Positions 48,691 through 57,394 of a stretch of DNA of 64,000 bases are shown here, one piece after another; the first letter of the stretch is position 1, and every line of letters starts with the position of its first letter. A program made the translations under genes and the position numbers. Source of the DNA: Alphaproteobacteria bacterium. GTDB lineage: Bacteria; Pseudomonadota; Alphaproteobacteria; Micavibrionales; UBA2020. Location: positions 26,414 to 90,413 of the forward strand of contig SCTB01000125.1 in NCBI GenBank assembly GCA_004297545.1, given 5' to 3'. The notes under the pieces were generated by a model. That model was not told the origin of the DNA and searched no databases. It was given only the letters and a program-made list of their open reading frames with translations.

Positions 48691-49409
48691 AAGCAGACCA
48701 GGGACACAGGCGCCTGCAGGGCCGCACCGCGTTGATCACGGGCGCCTCGCGCGGCATCGGCGCGGCAGTGGCGAAAGCCTATGCCGCGGAAGGCGCGCAT
48801 GTCATTTTGCTCGCGCGCACGCAAGGGGGGCTGGAAGAAACCGACGACGCGATTCGCGCCGCGGGCGGCTCGGCCACGCTGATGCCCTTTGACCTGTCCG
48901 AAACAAAGAAACTCGACGCCATCGGCCCCGCCATCACAGAGAGGTTCAAGCGCCTCGACATCCTCGTCGGCAATGCCGCGATGTTCGGGGGCCTGAGCCC
49001 CGTCGCGCAATCGGACCCGAAGATTTTCGAGGAAATTTTCCGCGTGAACTTCTTCGCCAACTATCGCCTTATCCGCGCGCTCGACCCGCTGCTGCGCGCC
49101 TCCGACGCGGGGCGCGCGATTTTCGTGACCTCGGGCGCGGCGCATCTGGCGGAGCCCTATTGGGGCGCCTATGCCGCGAGCAAGGCAGCCCTGGAGCGGA
49201 TGGTCTACGCCTATGCGGCGGAAACGGCCTACAGCCCCCTGAAGGTCAATATCCTCGACCCCGGCATCGTGCGCACGAACATGCGCCGCGAGGCTTTCCC
49301 GGGCGAGGACCCGTCGAAACTGCCCGCGCCGGAATCGGTGGTGGAGCGGTTTATCGAGCTCGCGGCGCCCGGCTACGCCGGGACGGGCAAGATCGTCATG
49401 GCGGCCTGA
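48687..49409 (+). CDS. Short-chain dehydrogenase/reductase
   Basis: A 240-residue SDR. The NAD(P) motif is ALITGASRGIGAAVAKAYAA, with Arg after the Gly-Ala-Ser, suggesting NADP preference. Other elements: DILVGNAAMFGG, NFFANYRLIRA, the catalytic Ser in FVTSGAA and YxxxK in WGAYAASKAALERM. The LDPGIVRTNMRREAFPG segment closes the substrate pocket. Substrate unknown; SDR genes at this position downstream of cvpA are conserved in alphaproteobacteria. Confidence 0.92.
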   Translation: MKADQGHRRLQGRTALITGASRGIGAAVAKAYAAEGAHVILLARTQGGLEETDDAIRAAGGSATLMPFDLSETKKLDAIGPAITERFKRLDILVGNAAMFGGLSPVAQSDPKIFEEIFRVNFFANYRLIRALDPLLRASDAGRAIFVTSGAAHLAEPYWGAYAASKAALERMVYAYAAETAYSPLKVNILDPGIVRTNMRREAFPGEDPSKLPAPESVVERFIELAAPGYAGTGKIVMAA

Positions 49410-49413
49410 CGCC

Positions 49414-50361
49414 ATGAACATCAAGAACCCCTACCTGCACGGCGCCCTCGACGAAAAGAGCAGCCTGAACCTGAAACGCTGGGCCTCCGTCGCGAGCCTG
49501 GGCGTCGCGATAATCCTGATCGCGGTCAAGTTCGTCGCCTTCCTGATGACGAACTCGGTCGCGCTCCTGTCGTCGCTGATGGATTCGACCTTCGACGCCG
49601 TCGCCTCCCTCGTGACCATGCTCTCCATCATGCATGCGGCGACGCCCGCAGACGAGGAGCACCGCTTCGGTCACGGCAAGCTGGAGGCGCTTTCGGCGCT
49701 GGGGCAGGCGGTGTTCATCTTCGGCGCGGCCTGCTTCCTGATTTTCGAATCCATCCGGCGCTTCTTCACGCCGATGCATGTGCATGACGCCGACATCGGC
49801 ATTTACGTGATGACGCTGTCCATCGTGCTGACCAGTTTCCTCATCGCCTTCCAGATGTACGTCATCAAAAAAACCAAATCGATCGCCATCAGCGCCGACC
49901 ACCTGCATTACAAGGGCGACCTGTTCATGAACCTGAGCGTCTTCGTGTCGCTTGCGCTCAGTTTTTACAGCCCCTGGCCCTATTACGACCCGGCTTTCGC
50001 GGCCGCGATCGCCCTGACGCTCCTTTACAGCGCCTATTCCATCACGAAAGAGTCCTTCGACATCCTGATGGACAAGGAAATCCCGACCGACGAACGCGAG
50101 AAGATCCTGAAGCTGGTGACGGCGCACAAGGACGTGGCGGCCGTGCACGACCTGCGCACGCGCAACACAGGCGAGCGCATCTTCATCGAGTTCCACATGG
50201 AGGTGGACGGCGAGTTCACGCTGAACCGCGCCCATGCCATCACCGAGGAAGTCGAAAAAGCGCTCTACGACGCCTTCCCCAAATCCGAAGTCATCATCCA
50301 CCAGGAACCCGCCGGCATCGACGACCACCGGCTGGATAATATTATTCCGATAAAGACTTAA
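49414..50361 (+). CDS. Cation diffusion facilitator (FieF-like)
   Basis: A 315-residue CDF metal exporter with about six membrane helices. The metal site DxxxD is SSLMDSTFDAVASL in helix 2, HRFGHGKLEALSALGQ is the usual loop, and helix 5 carries ISADHLHYKGDLFMNLS (HxxxD). A C-terminal cytoplasmic domain (KILKLVTAHKDVAAVHDLRT) is present. FieF-like members export zinc or iron. It probably belongs to the same operon as the SDR gene. Confidence 0.93.
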   Translation: MNIKNPYLHGALDEKSSLNLKRWASVASLGVAIILIAVKFVAFLMTNSVALLSSLMDSTFDAVASLVTMLSIMHAATPADEEHRFGHGKLEALSALGQAVFIFGAACFLIFESIRRFFTPMHVHDADIGIYVMTLSIVLTSFLIAFQMYVIKKTKSIAISADHLHYKGDLFMNLSVFVSLALSFYSPWPYYDPAFAAAIALTLLYSAYSITKESFDILMDKEIPTDEREKILKLVTAHKDVAAVHDLRTRNTGERIFIEFHMEVDGEFTLNRAHAITEEVEKALYDAFPKSEVIIHQEPAGIDDHRLDNIIPIKT

Positions 50362-50363
50362 AG

Positions 50364-52388
50364 TTATCCGGGATCATGCTCGAGAAGCGGGCGCGTGACA
50401 AGGACGCCGTTCTTCCCTATATCCGGCTCCATATCCGGCTCCGGCTGCATAAAGAGTCCCTCTTCCGGGTCCCAGTAAAACGGAATCCCGCCCCGTATGT
50501 CTCCGAATATATTATTTGATGCCGCCGCCGTTTGCAGAAAGGCCGTCATACCGTCAGGCGTGACGCCGCGGGAAACGGCTTCGACCCAGACAAGCGCCAT
50601 GCGCTGCTCGTTGAAAATCACGCCGTCGCCATCAAATATCTTCCGGAAGCCGTTGATGGCGGAAGCGATAATAGCAGTCGACATGTGGGCCTGCGCCATG
50701 GCGAAGACATAGCTGGCGCGCCGGAACGAAAACTCTTTCCCTCTCGTAAACTTTTTAAAGGCGGCGCGGCGGTCGGAAAATTTTTCGATATCGAGCACGG
50801 CGCTTCCCTGCTGGTGAATGCGGTACATTTCGTCGCCGAGGATCGAGGCGTTCACGAGGAAGAGCAAGGGATCATCTCCCCCCATCTTCTCCGGATAAGA
50901 GTGCCTCATCCAGTTGAAGCGTACATCGGCGTCCCATACCTTTTTGTAGGGAAGGCTTGCCGGCGACAGCGACAGCGTCGCCGCGATTTCATTTTTATAC
51001 ATCTGCGCCAGTTCCGGTTTTTTTGACAGGATATAAGGCAAGTGGCGGAGGATGTCGGTATAACATTTCTTGTAAAGTTCGAGGCTGACAAGATGCCCGG
51101 ATCCGTTCACGAGGCGCTTGCGGAAGGCCGCGTCCGCCAGCCACTCTTTCAGCGCGTTTTCGGGATCGCCGGTATAGGCGTGGTAAGCATGCGCGATCGT
51201 TTCCAGCCGCGCGACGACTGTCAGCAATGCGCCATTGACGGGAAACTCCATCAGCGCCGGTGTTGCAAGATCGGCATAGCGGAACAGGCTCTCGAATCTC
51301 TGCAATACTTCCTTGTTGGCGGCAAGAATCGGCCCCCATTCGTCGAGATAAAGGCACTGTCCCTGACGCGCCGAGGCGGTCGGAACGGCGATTTTCGCGG
51401 GCAGCGGTGCCCCCTCATACCCCGGAGGCGGCGGCGGGGGCGTCATTGTCACCTTGGTCGGCATGCCGGGCTTCAGCTTTTGCCACCTGCACACCGTGAA
51501 ATGTCCCGCTTTGGTGCGCTCCTTCAGGAGGGTGAGATCCTCCGCTGCCCTCGCACGGTCGGCGCGCCCTCCAGCTGCGACCTGCTCGACTTTCTGCTTG
51601 CCGAAAGCCACGATATCCGCCGTTCCGGCGGGAGCATCGAGACCGGCGAGCGCATAAAAGCCGGTGGGGGCATCAGGGGCGGCGAAAAAAAATGCCTTGG
51701 CGTCGCTGTCCAGCGGGCGCGGAACAAACCCTGGGACCACGGCAAAGAAGACGAACCATGAAGGCAGCGCCAGCCACCACAGGATGCGGTCCTTTGTCCA
51801 ATGCCATGTCTTCAGCGGCGCCTCCTTGTAAAACGCCTTGTTTTTCCAGGACACCGGCTCCTGCGCGACCAGCGCCTTCAATTCCGGATCGCTCTCTGTC
51901 TGCCTCGCCAGTAATTTTTGCAGCGCGCGCCATTCAATGGGTAGCCACAGCGGCACGACCAGGAATATCACCGGCCAGACAGCGCCGATATAAACGGCAA
52001 GCCCGGTCGCCAGAGCGGCGGGCGGCAGGAGCGTCCGTAACCGCAGCAGGAAAAGCGCGTTGACGGTGACCATACGCGAGGGAGGCTCTGCTTCGTTGTC
52101 GCCTTCGGGCGACAAGGGCACATCGTGTGGCAGGGCGTGCATCCAGATGGAGCAGAAGGGCTCGGTCCCGCGACGGATATTGACGCGGACAAAATCCCAG
52201 GTGCAGAACCACAGGATGGCAACGCCGGCCAGCGCAAAAATCGCAAGCGCCTCTGCCCGGATATCATCCGCCGCCCATTGGTTGAAAACCACGAACGGCA
52301 CCGCCAGCACCAACATGCCGTGCGTAATGAAACGGAACATCATGCGGTTGCTGAGATATGCGGATAGCTTCCAGATATTTTTGTCCAT
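50364..52388 (-). CDS. Large membrane protein of unknown function, 674 aa
   Basis: Four to five hydrophobic segments are at the N-terminus: HGMLVLAVPFVVFNQW, AIFALAGVAILWFCTWDF, PPAALATGLAVYIGAVWPV and LWWLALPSWFVFFAVVPGF. A long soluble domain (about 260-674) follows, with a Pro/Gly loop (TPPPPPPGYEGAP), an internal Cys-poor helical core (SLELYKKCYTDILRHLPYIL) and the final segment MALVWVEAVSRGVTPDGM. This layout is shared by some inner-membrane coupling proteins, but I cannot name a family. The ATG at 52388 has GGGGACAGC upstream; the frame opens at 52475. Confidence 0.68.
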   Translation of the reverse strand: MDKNIWKLSAYLSNRMMFRFITHGMLVLAVPFVVFNQWAADDIRAEALAIFALAGVAILWFCTWDFVRVNIRRGTEPFCSIWMHALPHDVPLSPEGDNEAEPPSRMVTVNALFLLRLRTLLPPAALATGLAVYIGAVWPVIFLVVPLWLPIEWRALQKLLARQTESDPELKALVAQEPVSWKNKAFYKEAPLKTWHWTKDRILWWLALPSWFVFFAVVPGFVPRPLDSDAKAFFFAAPDAPTGFYALAGLDAPAGTADIVAFGKQKVEQVAAGGRADRARAAEDLTLLKERTKAGHFTVCRWQKLKPGMPTKVTMTPPPPPPGYEGAPLPAKIAVPTASARQGQCLYLDEWGPILAANKEVLQRFESLFRYADLATPALMEFPVNGALLTVVARLETIAHAYHAYTGDPENALKEWLADAAFRKRLVNGSGHLVSLELYKKCYTDILRHLPYILSKKPELAQMYKNEIAATLSLSPASLPYKKVWDADVRFNWMRHSYPEKMGGDDPLLFLVNASILGDEMYRIHQQGSAVLDIEKFSDRRAAFKKFTRGKEFSFRRASYVFAMAQAHMSTAIIASAINGFRKIFDGDGVIFNEQRMALVWVEAVSRGVTPDGMTAFLQTAAASNNIFGDIRGGIPFYWDPEEGLFMQPEPDMEPDIGKNGVLVTRPLLEHDPG

Positions 52389-52558
52389 GCTGTCCCCGCA
52401 GTGGATTGCCCTTTTCAGGGAAAGCCTACACGATTTGGCGCTGTGAATTGAGTTGGAAATCGCTATTTCTACCATCCTACCTTATCTGATATGTAAAAAA
52501 CAATCTTGTTTCTGTCGTTGAATTGATTGCAGAATCACCTTCTTGCAACGGAGGAATC

Positions 52559-52993
52559 ATGTCGTCAGAAGATGTCACGCGGATGCTGAAACTGCTGGAA
52601 AAAATCGGGTATGAGTCGAAGTCGAAGGAATTCGCGCAGACGCTGGACAAGTTCAAGGCGCACCCCGAGGCGCTGAAAGCCCTGCGCAAGGGCGTCGCCC
52701 GGCAGGGACGCGAAGAAGACAGCGGCAGCTATTGCGAGGATTCGTCGCACGGCTATGCGGACTGGTACCGGAAGAACGAGATGCTGGAGAAGCTGGATCT
52801 GGAGGACGACCGGGCATTTTTAGAGAACGTCGATCCGGCGACATTGATGGACGGCCGCAAGAAAAACGGCGGCGATGCGACCTTGCGGGATCTGCGCGAG
52901 CAGGTGAAGGAACTGACAGGGCGTGTTGACCTGCTGGAAAAGCGCGCTATTCGCGGACCCACGATTGCACCGAAGGGGCCGGCCGGGATTTGA
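52559..52993 (+). CDS. Hypothetical protein, 144 aa
   Basis: A charged soluble protein: MSSEDVTRMLKLLEKIGYES, then KEFAQTLDKFKAHPEALKAL with GYADWYRKNEMLEKLDLED. A short coiled coil DLREQVKELTGRVDLLEKRA is near the end. Not recognised. GGAGGA five bases before the ATG fixes the start. A dispersed palindrome follows its stop. Confidence 0.65.
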   Translation: MSSEDVTRMLKLLEKIGYESKSKEFAQTLDKFKAHPEALKALRKGVARQGREEDSGSYCEDSSHGYADWYRKNEMLEKLDLEDDRAFLENVDPATLMDGRKKNGGDATLRDLREQVKELTGRVDLLEKRAIRGPTIAPKGPAGI

Positions 52994-52997
52994 ATTA

Positions 52998-53178
52998 CTC
53001 TCTTCTCCTCCCCTTTTGGGGGAGGCGGGGACCCGTCGCTTTATATGCGCATGCGAAGCATGCGTACGACGGGAAGGTGGGGGTACTTCGTCCCATCACG
53101 GCTATTGTTGCACGGAGTACCCCCATCTTCCCACGCCTCCGGCGCGGACCCCTTCTTCCCCCAAAAGGGGAAGAGAGG
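52998..53178. repeat. 181-bp nested palindromic element
   Basis: Outer arms around CCCCTTTTGGGGGA (53008-53021) and its partner TCCCCCAAAAGGGG (53156-53169), with CTCTCTTC/GAAGAGAG extensions. Inside are a second pair GGGAAGGTGGGGGTAC/GTACCCCCATCTTCCC and a small hairpin CGCATGC-GAA-GCATGCG. It sits between the 144-aa gene and der. It may be MITE-like. Confidence 0.7.
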
Positions 53179-54603
53179 TTAATCCTTATACGGATTCTTC
53201 GACGCTTTCAGCACCAGGCGCACGGGCACGGCGGGCAGGTCGAAGTCGCGGCGGAGGCCGTTGACGATATAGCGCTCATGCGCTTCGGGGTACTGGTCGG
53301 GGCGGGAAAGCCACATCGCGAAGGTGGGGGGCCTAGCCTTGATCTGCGTCATGTAGCGCAGCCGGTTCTGGCGGCCCTGGATCAGCGGCGCGGGGTTCTG
53401 GCTTTCCATCATGCGCAGCCAACGGTTGAGTTTCCCTGTCGGCACGCGCTTGTTCCAGAGCTTGTAGACATCGAGCACGGAATCCAGCACTTTTTCGACG
53501 CGCTGGTTTTTCAATGCCGAAATAGTAACAACCGGCACGTCGCGCACCTGGTGCAGGGATTTTCCGAGCTGGTATTTCAGTTCTTCCAGCTTTTTCTCGC
53601 GCTCCGTCACCGCATCCCACTTGTTGACGGCGATGACCAGCGCGCGGCCGTGATTCACGACGTGATCTGCGATAATCAGGTCCTGTTTTTCGAATTCGAG
53701 GTCCGCGTCGATGACGAGGATGACCACCTGCGCGAGACGTATGGCGCGAAGCGAATCATCGACCGCCATGCGCTCGATCTCGCCGACCACCTTCGAGCGG
53801 CGGCGCAGCCCCGCCGTGTCGACAAGGCGCAGCTTGCGGCCGCCGTATTCCCAGTCCACATGCACGGCGTCGCGGGTGATGCCGGCTTCGGGCCCCGTCA
53901 TGGAGCGCTCTTCGCCCACCAGCGCATTCAGCAGCGTCGACTTGCCCACGTTGGGGCGGCCGGCGATGGCTATCTTGATGGGATTCTCGAGATCTTCCGT
54001 TTCGTCCACTTCTTCGTCGCCGAAGCCTTTTTCGTCGCCTTCGTGATATTTCTGGAAGTAGGATTCGATATCCTCTTCCTGCTCCTCGGTCAGCTCCGGG
54101 CCATCCTGCGCTTCGACCAGCGGTTTGAGGAGGTCGTAGAGGTCATCCATGCCAAGGCCGTGCTCGGCGGAAATGGGAATAGGCTCCCCCAGCCCCAGTT
54201 CATAGGCCTCGTACATGTTTTCCATCTGCTTGCGGCTTTCGCACTTGTTCACGAGCAGGGCGCATTTGACCTTCTGCTTGCGCAGCCACATGGCGAAATG
54301 CTTGTCCATCGGCGTGATGCCGGTGCGGATGTCGACGACGAGGACGGCCATGTCGGCCTTTTCGAGCGCGCGCTCGGTCTGTTTCCTCATGCGCGCCTCG
54401 ATGGAAGCATCGAAGCTTTCCTCCAGTCCCGCCGTGTCGATGACCCTGAACTTCAGCCCCTTGAGCTCTGCATCCGCCATGCGCCAGTCGCGGGTCAGGC
54501 CCGGCGTGTCATGCACCAGCGCCAGTTTTTTGCCGACGAGCCGGTTGAACAGCGTCGACTTGCCGACGTTGGGCCGCCCGATGATCGCGAGGGTGAAGGT
54601 CAT
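53179..54603 (-). CDS. der: GTPase Der (EngA)
   Basis: A 474-residue tandem GTPase for 50S subunit assembly. GTPase domain 1: GRPNVGKSTLFNRLVGKKLA, DTPGLTRDW, VNKCES. Domain 2: IAGRPNVGKSTLLNALVGEE, DTAGLRRRSKV, VNKWDAV. KH-like C-terminal domain: RLRYMTQIKARPPTFAMWLS and VPVRLVLKASKNPYKD. An acidic insert between the domains (EEQEEDIESYFQKYHEGDEK) is long. Follows bamB with three bases between, the classical yfgM-bamB-der order. Confidence 0.97.
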   Translation of the reverse strand: MTFTLAIIGRPNVGKSTLFNRLVGKKLALVHDTPGLTRDWRMADAELKGLKFRVIDTAGLEESFDASIEARMRKQTERALEKADMAVLVVDIRTGITPMDKHFAMWLRKQKVKCALLVNKCESRKQMENMYEAYELGLGEPIPISAEHGLGMDDLYDLLKPLVEAQDGPELTEEQEEDIESYFQKYHEGDEKGFGDEEVDETEDLENPIKIAIAGRPNVGKSTLLNALVGEERSMTGPEAGITRDAVHVDWEYGGRKLRLVDTAGLRRRSKVVGEIERMAVDDSLRAIRLAQVVILVIDADLEFEKQDLIIADHVVNHGRALVIAVNKWDAVTEREKKLEELKYQLGKSLHQVRDVPVVTISALKNQRVEKVLDSVLDVYKLWNKRVPTGKLNRWLRMMESQNPAPLIQGRQNRLRYMTQIKARPPTFAMWLSRPDQYPEAHERYIVNGLRRDFDLPAVPVRLVLKASKNPYKD

Positions 54604-54606
54604 TTT

Positions 54607-55962
54607 CTAGCGCCACGCCGTCAGGTCGCCGTCGTTCGTCAGGACGAGCAGGGTGTTATTGGCGACGACGGGGGCGATGTTGGCCTCCGACCCGATATGC
54701 TCGGTCTTCATGATTTTTCCGTCCGCGGGGTTCGCCTGCAGCATATCGCCTTTGTTGCTGACAAGATACAGGCGGCTGCCCGCCAGCACGGGGCCGGACC
54801 AGACGATGGGCTTGTCCTTGTCGTTGTCTTCGTAGCGCGGCAGCTGGGAAACCCAGCGGATGTCGCCTTCGGAGCGGGTCAGCGCCGTTAGCTGCTGTTC
54901 GGTGGTCACGACGAAGATATTTTCCCCCGCCGCCCAGGGCATTTCGGAGGACCCGATCTCGCGCTGCCAGACCCGGTTGCCGGAGACTTCGTCCAGCGCG
55001 ACCATGCGGCCGGAAAAGCTGATGGCGTAGACGACGCCCTGGTCGATGACGGGCAACCCGCGGATATCGGAAATGGACGACAGCGATCCCGTGCGCCGCA
55101 CGGCGGAAAGGTTGTCTTCCCAGGCGACCTGGCCCGTTTCGGGGCGCAGGCCGAAAATCTCGCCCGACGACAAGGGCAGCACGGCGAGGTTCGCGTCGGC
55201 CGCGGGCGCGGCGGAGCCCAGCAGGTTCGTGGTTTCGCTGACCCCGCTGTAGCTCCACAACGGCGTGCCGTCGGTCGCGTTCAGCACGTTCAGGCGGTTG
55301 TCGAGCGAAAGCACGTAGATGCGCCCGTCGACCACCGTGGGAGCGGCGCGCGCGGGCGACGGCAGCGTCGATTTCCACGCCATCGCGCCATCCGGCGCGT
55401 TCAGGGCGACGATATGCTTGTAGCCGTTGGTCGCGAAAACCTTGCCGGAATCATAGGCGATGCCGCCGCCCAAAGCGCCCGACCCCGTTTCGCCCTTCGG
55501 CGTGATCTTCACTTTCCAGCGCTGCTTGCCGGTTTTCAGGTCGAAGGAACTGACATGGCCCTTGGCGTCAAGGGCGAATACCGCCCCTTCCGCGACGATC
55601 GGCGCGGCGGTGAGCGGCGTGCGGCCGCTGCCGCCCCTGCCGATGGACACGCGCCAGGCGCGCTTGACATCCTGCCCGAGCGCCAGATGCCCGGGCGCAT
55701 GGTTCGGATACCCGCCCGCCTGCGGCCAGAGCTGGTTGGTCCAGGCTTCGGGCAGCTGCACGGGAGAATCTTTAAGGTCAGGGTTGGCGACGAGATCGCG
55801 CTGCAGCTGCAGGACCGAAATGCGCTCGCCCTTCAGGGGCGGGTTGCGGTGCTCGGTGAACAGCTGCTTGGCCGTGCTGCAGCCGGCAAGAATGACGGCG
55901 GCCAGCAGCAGCGCCGGCAGGGCCGGACGCGCGAGATGCGAAAGACGAATGGAAAACGCCAT
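54607..55962 (-). CDS. bamB: Outer membrane assembly lipoprotein BamB
   Basis: A 451-residue lipoprotein, lipobox LLLAAVILAGCST, with a PQQ-type beta-propeller: WKVKITPKGETGSGALGGGI, HIVALNAPDGAMAWKS, YVLSLDNRLNVLNATDGTPL, GEIFGLRPETGQVAWED and SGRMVALDEVSGNRVWQ mark the blades. It scaffolds BamA in outer-membrane protein insertion. The length is somewhat above enteric BamB because of an N-terminal extension that is common in alphaproteobacteria. Confidence 0.93.
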   Translation of the reverse strand: MAFSIRLSHLARPALPALLLAAVILAGCSTAKQLFTEHRNPPLKGERISVLQLQRDLVANPDLKDSPVQLPEAWTNQLWPQAGGYPNHAPGHLALGQDVKRAWRVSIGRGGSGRTPLTAAPIVAEGAVFALDAKGHVSSFDLKTGKQRWKVKITPKGETGSGALGGGIAYDSGKVFATNGYKHIVALNAPDGAMAWKSTLPSPARAAPTVVDGRIYVLSLDNRLNVLNATDGTPLWSYSGVSETTNLLGSAAPAADANLAVLPLSSGEIFGLRPETGQVAWEDNLSAVRRTGSLSSISDIRGLPVIDQGVVYAISFSGRMVALDEVSGNRVWQREIGSSEMPWAAGENIFVVTTEQQLTALTRSEGDIRWVSQLPRYEDNDKDKPIVWSGPVLAGSRLYLVSNKGDMLQANPADGKIMKTEHIGSEANIAPVVANNTLLVLTNDGDLTAWR

Positions 55963-55992
55963 GTGCCGGACCCTCCTTTGCTTAAAAAGAAA

Positions 55993-56631
55993 TTATTTCC
56001 CCTCGGCGGCGCCGACGTAGAATTCGCGCAGGGTGGAGGCGCGCATGCGCACGTCCTGCGGGGCCGAGGAATCCGCGATGATCTCGGCCAGGGATGCCGC
56101 GGCTTCCTTCAGCTTGCGCTCGCGCGCGTAGAGCAGCGCCTCGAGCTCGAGCGCGGAGAAGCGCCAGGTGTCGCCCTTGCCGGTCAGCTCCTTGAGGTCC
56201 TTGTGCAGCGCCGCGGGATCGCCGGTTTCAAGGCGCTGGCCCACGCTCAAAAGACGCGCGAGCTCGCGGTAGGTCCGGTCCACGCCCGTGGTGTTCTGGA
56301 TCGACGTATAGATGGCGACGGCCTTTTCGGGCTGCTGGCGCTTGGCATAGACCGCGGCGGCGGCCAGCCGGGCGATGACGGCATGGTCCTTGTCGGTCCG
56401 GTCGGCGAAGCTCGAAAGCTTTTCGACATCGGACTCATTGATGATCTCGATGAGCTGCGCGGTTTCGCGCAGGTTGCGCTCGAAGGTATGCGCGCGCCAC
56501 CAGGTCAGGCCCGCCGTGAACACGACCGCCAGAAAGACGCCGCCGATGATCCAGGCGCCGTTCTCCTTCCAGAACTGCTCCAGCTGCTGCCGGCGCAGGT
56601 CTTCGCTGATTTCTTCCATGATGTCGGACAT
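55993..56631 (-). CDS. YfgM-like membrane TPR protein
   Basis: A 212-residue protein with a membrane segment at about 27-46 (AWIIGGVFLAVVFTAGLTWW) and a periplasmic TPR domain (VIARLAAAAVYAKRQQPEKA, LSVGQRLETGDPAALHKDLK, ALELEALLYARERKLKEAAA). It has the YfgM/DUF2133-type layout and is a likely ancillary chaperone linking SecYEG and periplasmic folding. First gene of yfgM-bamB-der. Confidence 0.87.
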   Translation of the reverse strand: MSDIMEEISEDLRRQQLEQFWKENGAWIIGGVFLAVVFTAGLTWWRAHTFERNLRETAQLIEIINESDVEKLSSFADRTDKDHAVIARLAAAAVYAKRQQPEKAVAIYTSIQNTTGVDRTYRELARLLSVGQRLETGDPAALHKDLKELTGKGDTWRFSALELEALLYARERKLKEAAASLAEIIADSSAPQDVRMRASTLREFYVGAAEGK

Positions 56632-56833
56632 CGCATGATTCCTTATGAAATTTCAGGCCTCATACTCACCAAAAACGGCCTTGGCGGTCAAGGAAAACCG
56701 CCTCTACCATATTTTCATAACACAAGAATGCCCCAGACAGAGCCTTGCATATTACGTCTTCCCGGTTCATAAGTAATTTCAGCATCCACTTATCGACTTT
56801 TGCTTTCCTCTCAGGAGTTTTTTCAGGAGCAGC

Positions 56834-57394
56834 ATGGCCAAGGAATTTTTCAAGCGCGCGAACGAGGAGCAGAAGGCCCGCCAGCGCCGCATCGCCATCA
56901 ACCAGATCAACCGCCAAGGCACCAATATGTTCTTCCAGGCCATCGAGTCGGGGAAGATCGACGACGTGGAAAAGCTGTACGACGAAGGCGCGAAGCTCGA
57001 TATCCGCACGACGTCGCGCGGCATGTTCTCCGGCAACGTCCCCTACGGCACGGGCGCGACGCCGCTGCATGCTGCCTGTCTGCTGGGCTCGCCCGATATC
57101 GTCGCTTTCCTCATCGCGCGCGGCGCGGACGTGCGCGCCAAGGACGACGAGGGGCATACGCCGCTCGACTACGCCATTTTGAGCCATACCTATTACGAGC
57201 AGGATTACGAGCGCAAGCAGACCGGGCGCTTCACCTTCCAGAGCACGGTAGAGCGGGCGCAGGCCAAGGTCGAGGATTACGAGAAAGTCATTCAGCAGCT
57301 GCAGAAGCGCGGCGCCAAGCCCGGCATGTTCGCCATGCCCGACAAGTTCAAGGCCGACAAGCCTCCCGCGCCGCCCCGCCCGCCGTCGCTTTAA
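56834..57394 (+). CDS. Ankyrin-repeat protein, 186 aa
   Basis: Ankyrin repeats at about 30-125: MFFQAIESGKIDDVEKLYDE, then TPLHAACLLGSPDIVAFLIA and TPLDYAILSHTYYEQDYERK. A basic N-terminus (MAKEFFKRANEEQKARQRR) precedes them, and a Pro/Lys-rich tail follows (KFKADKPPAPPRPP). It is convergent with the TraX-like gene and overlaps it by four bases. AGGAGCAGC lies before the ATG. Confidence 0.85.
   Translation: MAKEFFKRANEEQKARQRRIAINQINRQGTNMFFQAIESGKIDDVEKLYDEGAKLDIRTTSRGMFSGNVPYGTGATPLHAACLLGSPDIVAFLIARGADVRAKDDEGHTPLDYAILSHTYYEQDYERKQTGRFTFQSTVERAQAKVEDYEKVIQQLQKRGAKPGMFAMPDKFKADKPPAPPRPPSL

Noticed and set aside
52990..54891. Plus-strand open frame of 633 codons
   Set aside because: It begins in the 52998-53178 palindrome and runs antisense to der, whose GTPase motifs are complete.
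55414..56772. Plus-strand open frame of 452 codons
   Set aside because: Antisense to bamB and yfgM; no recognisable domain, composition of a shadow frame.
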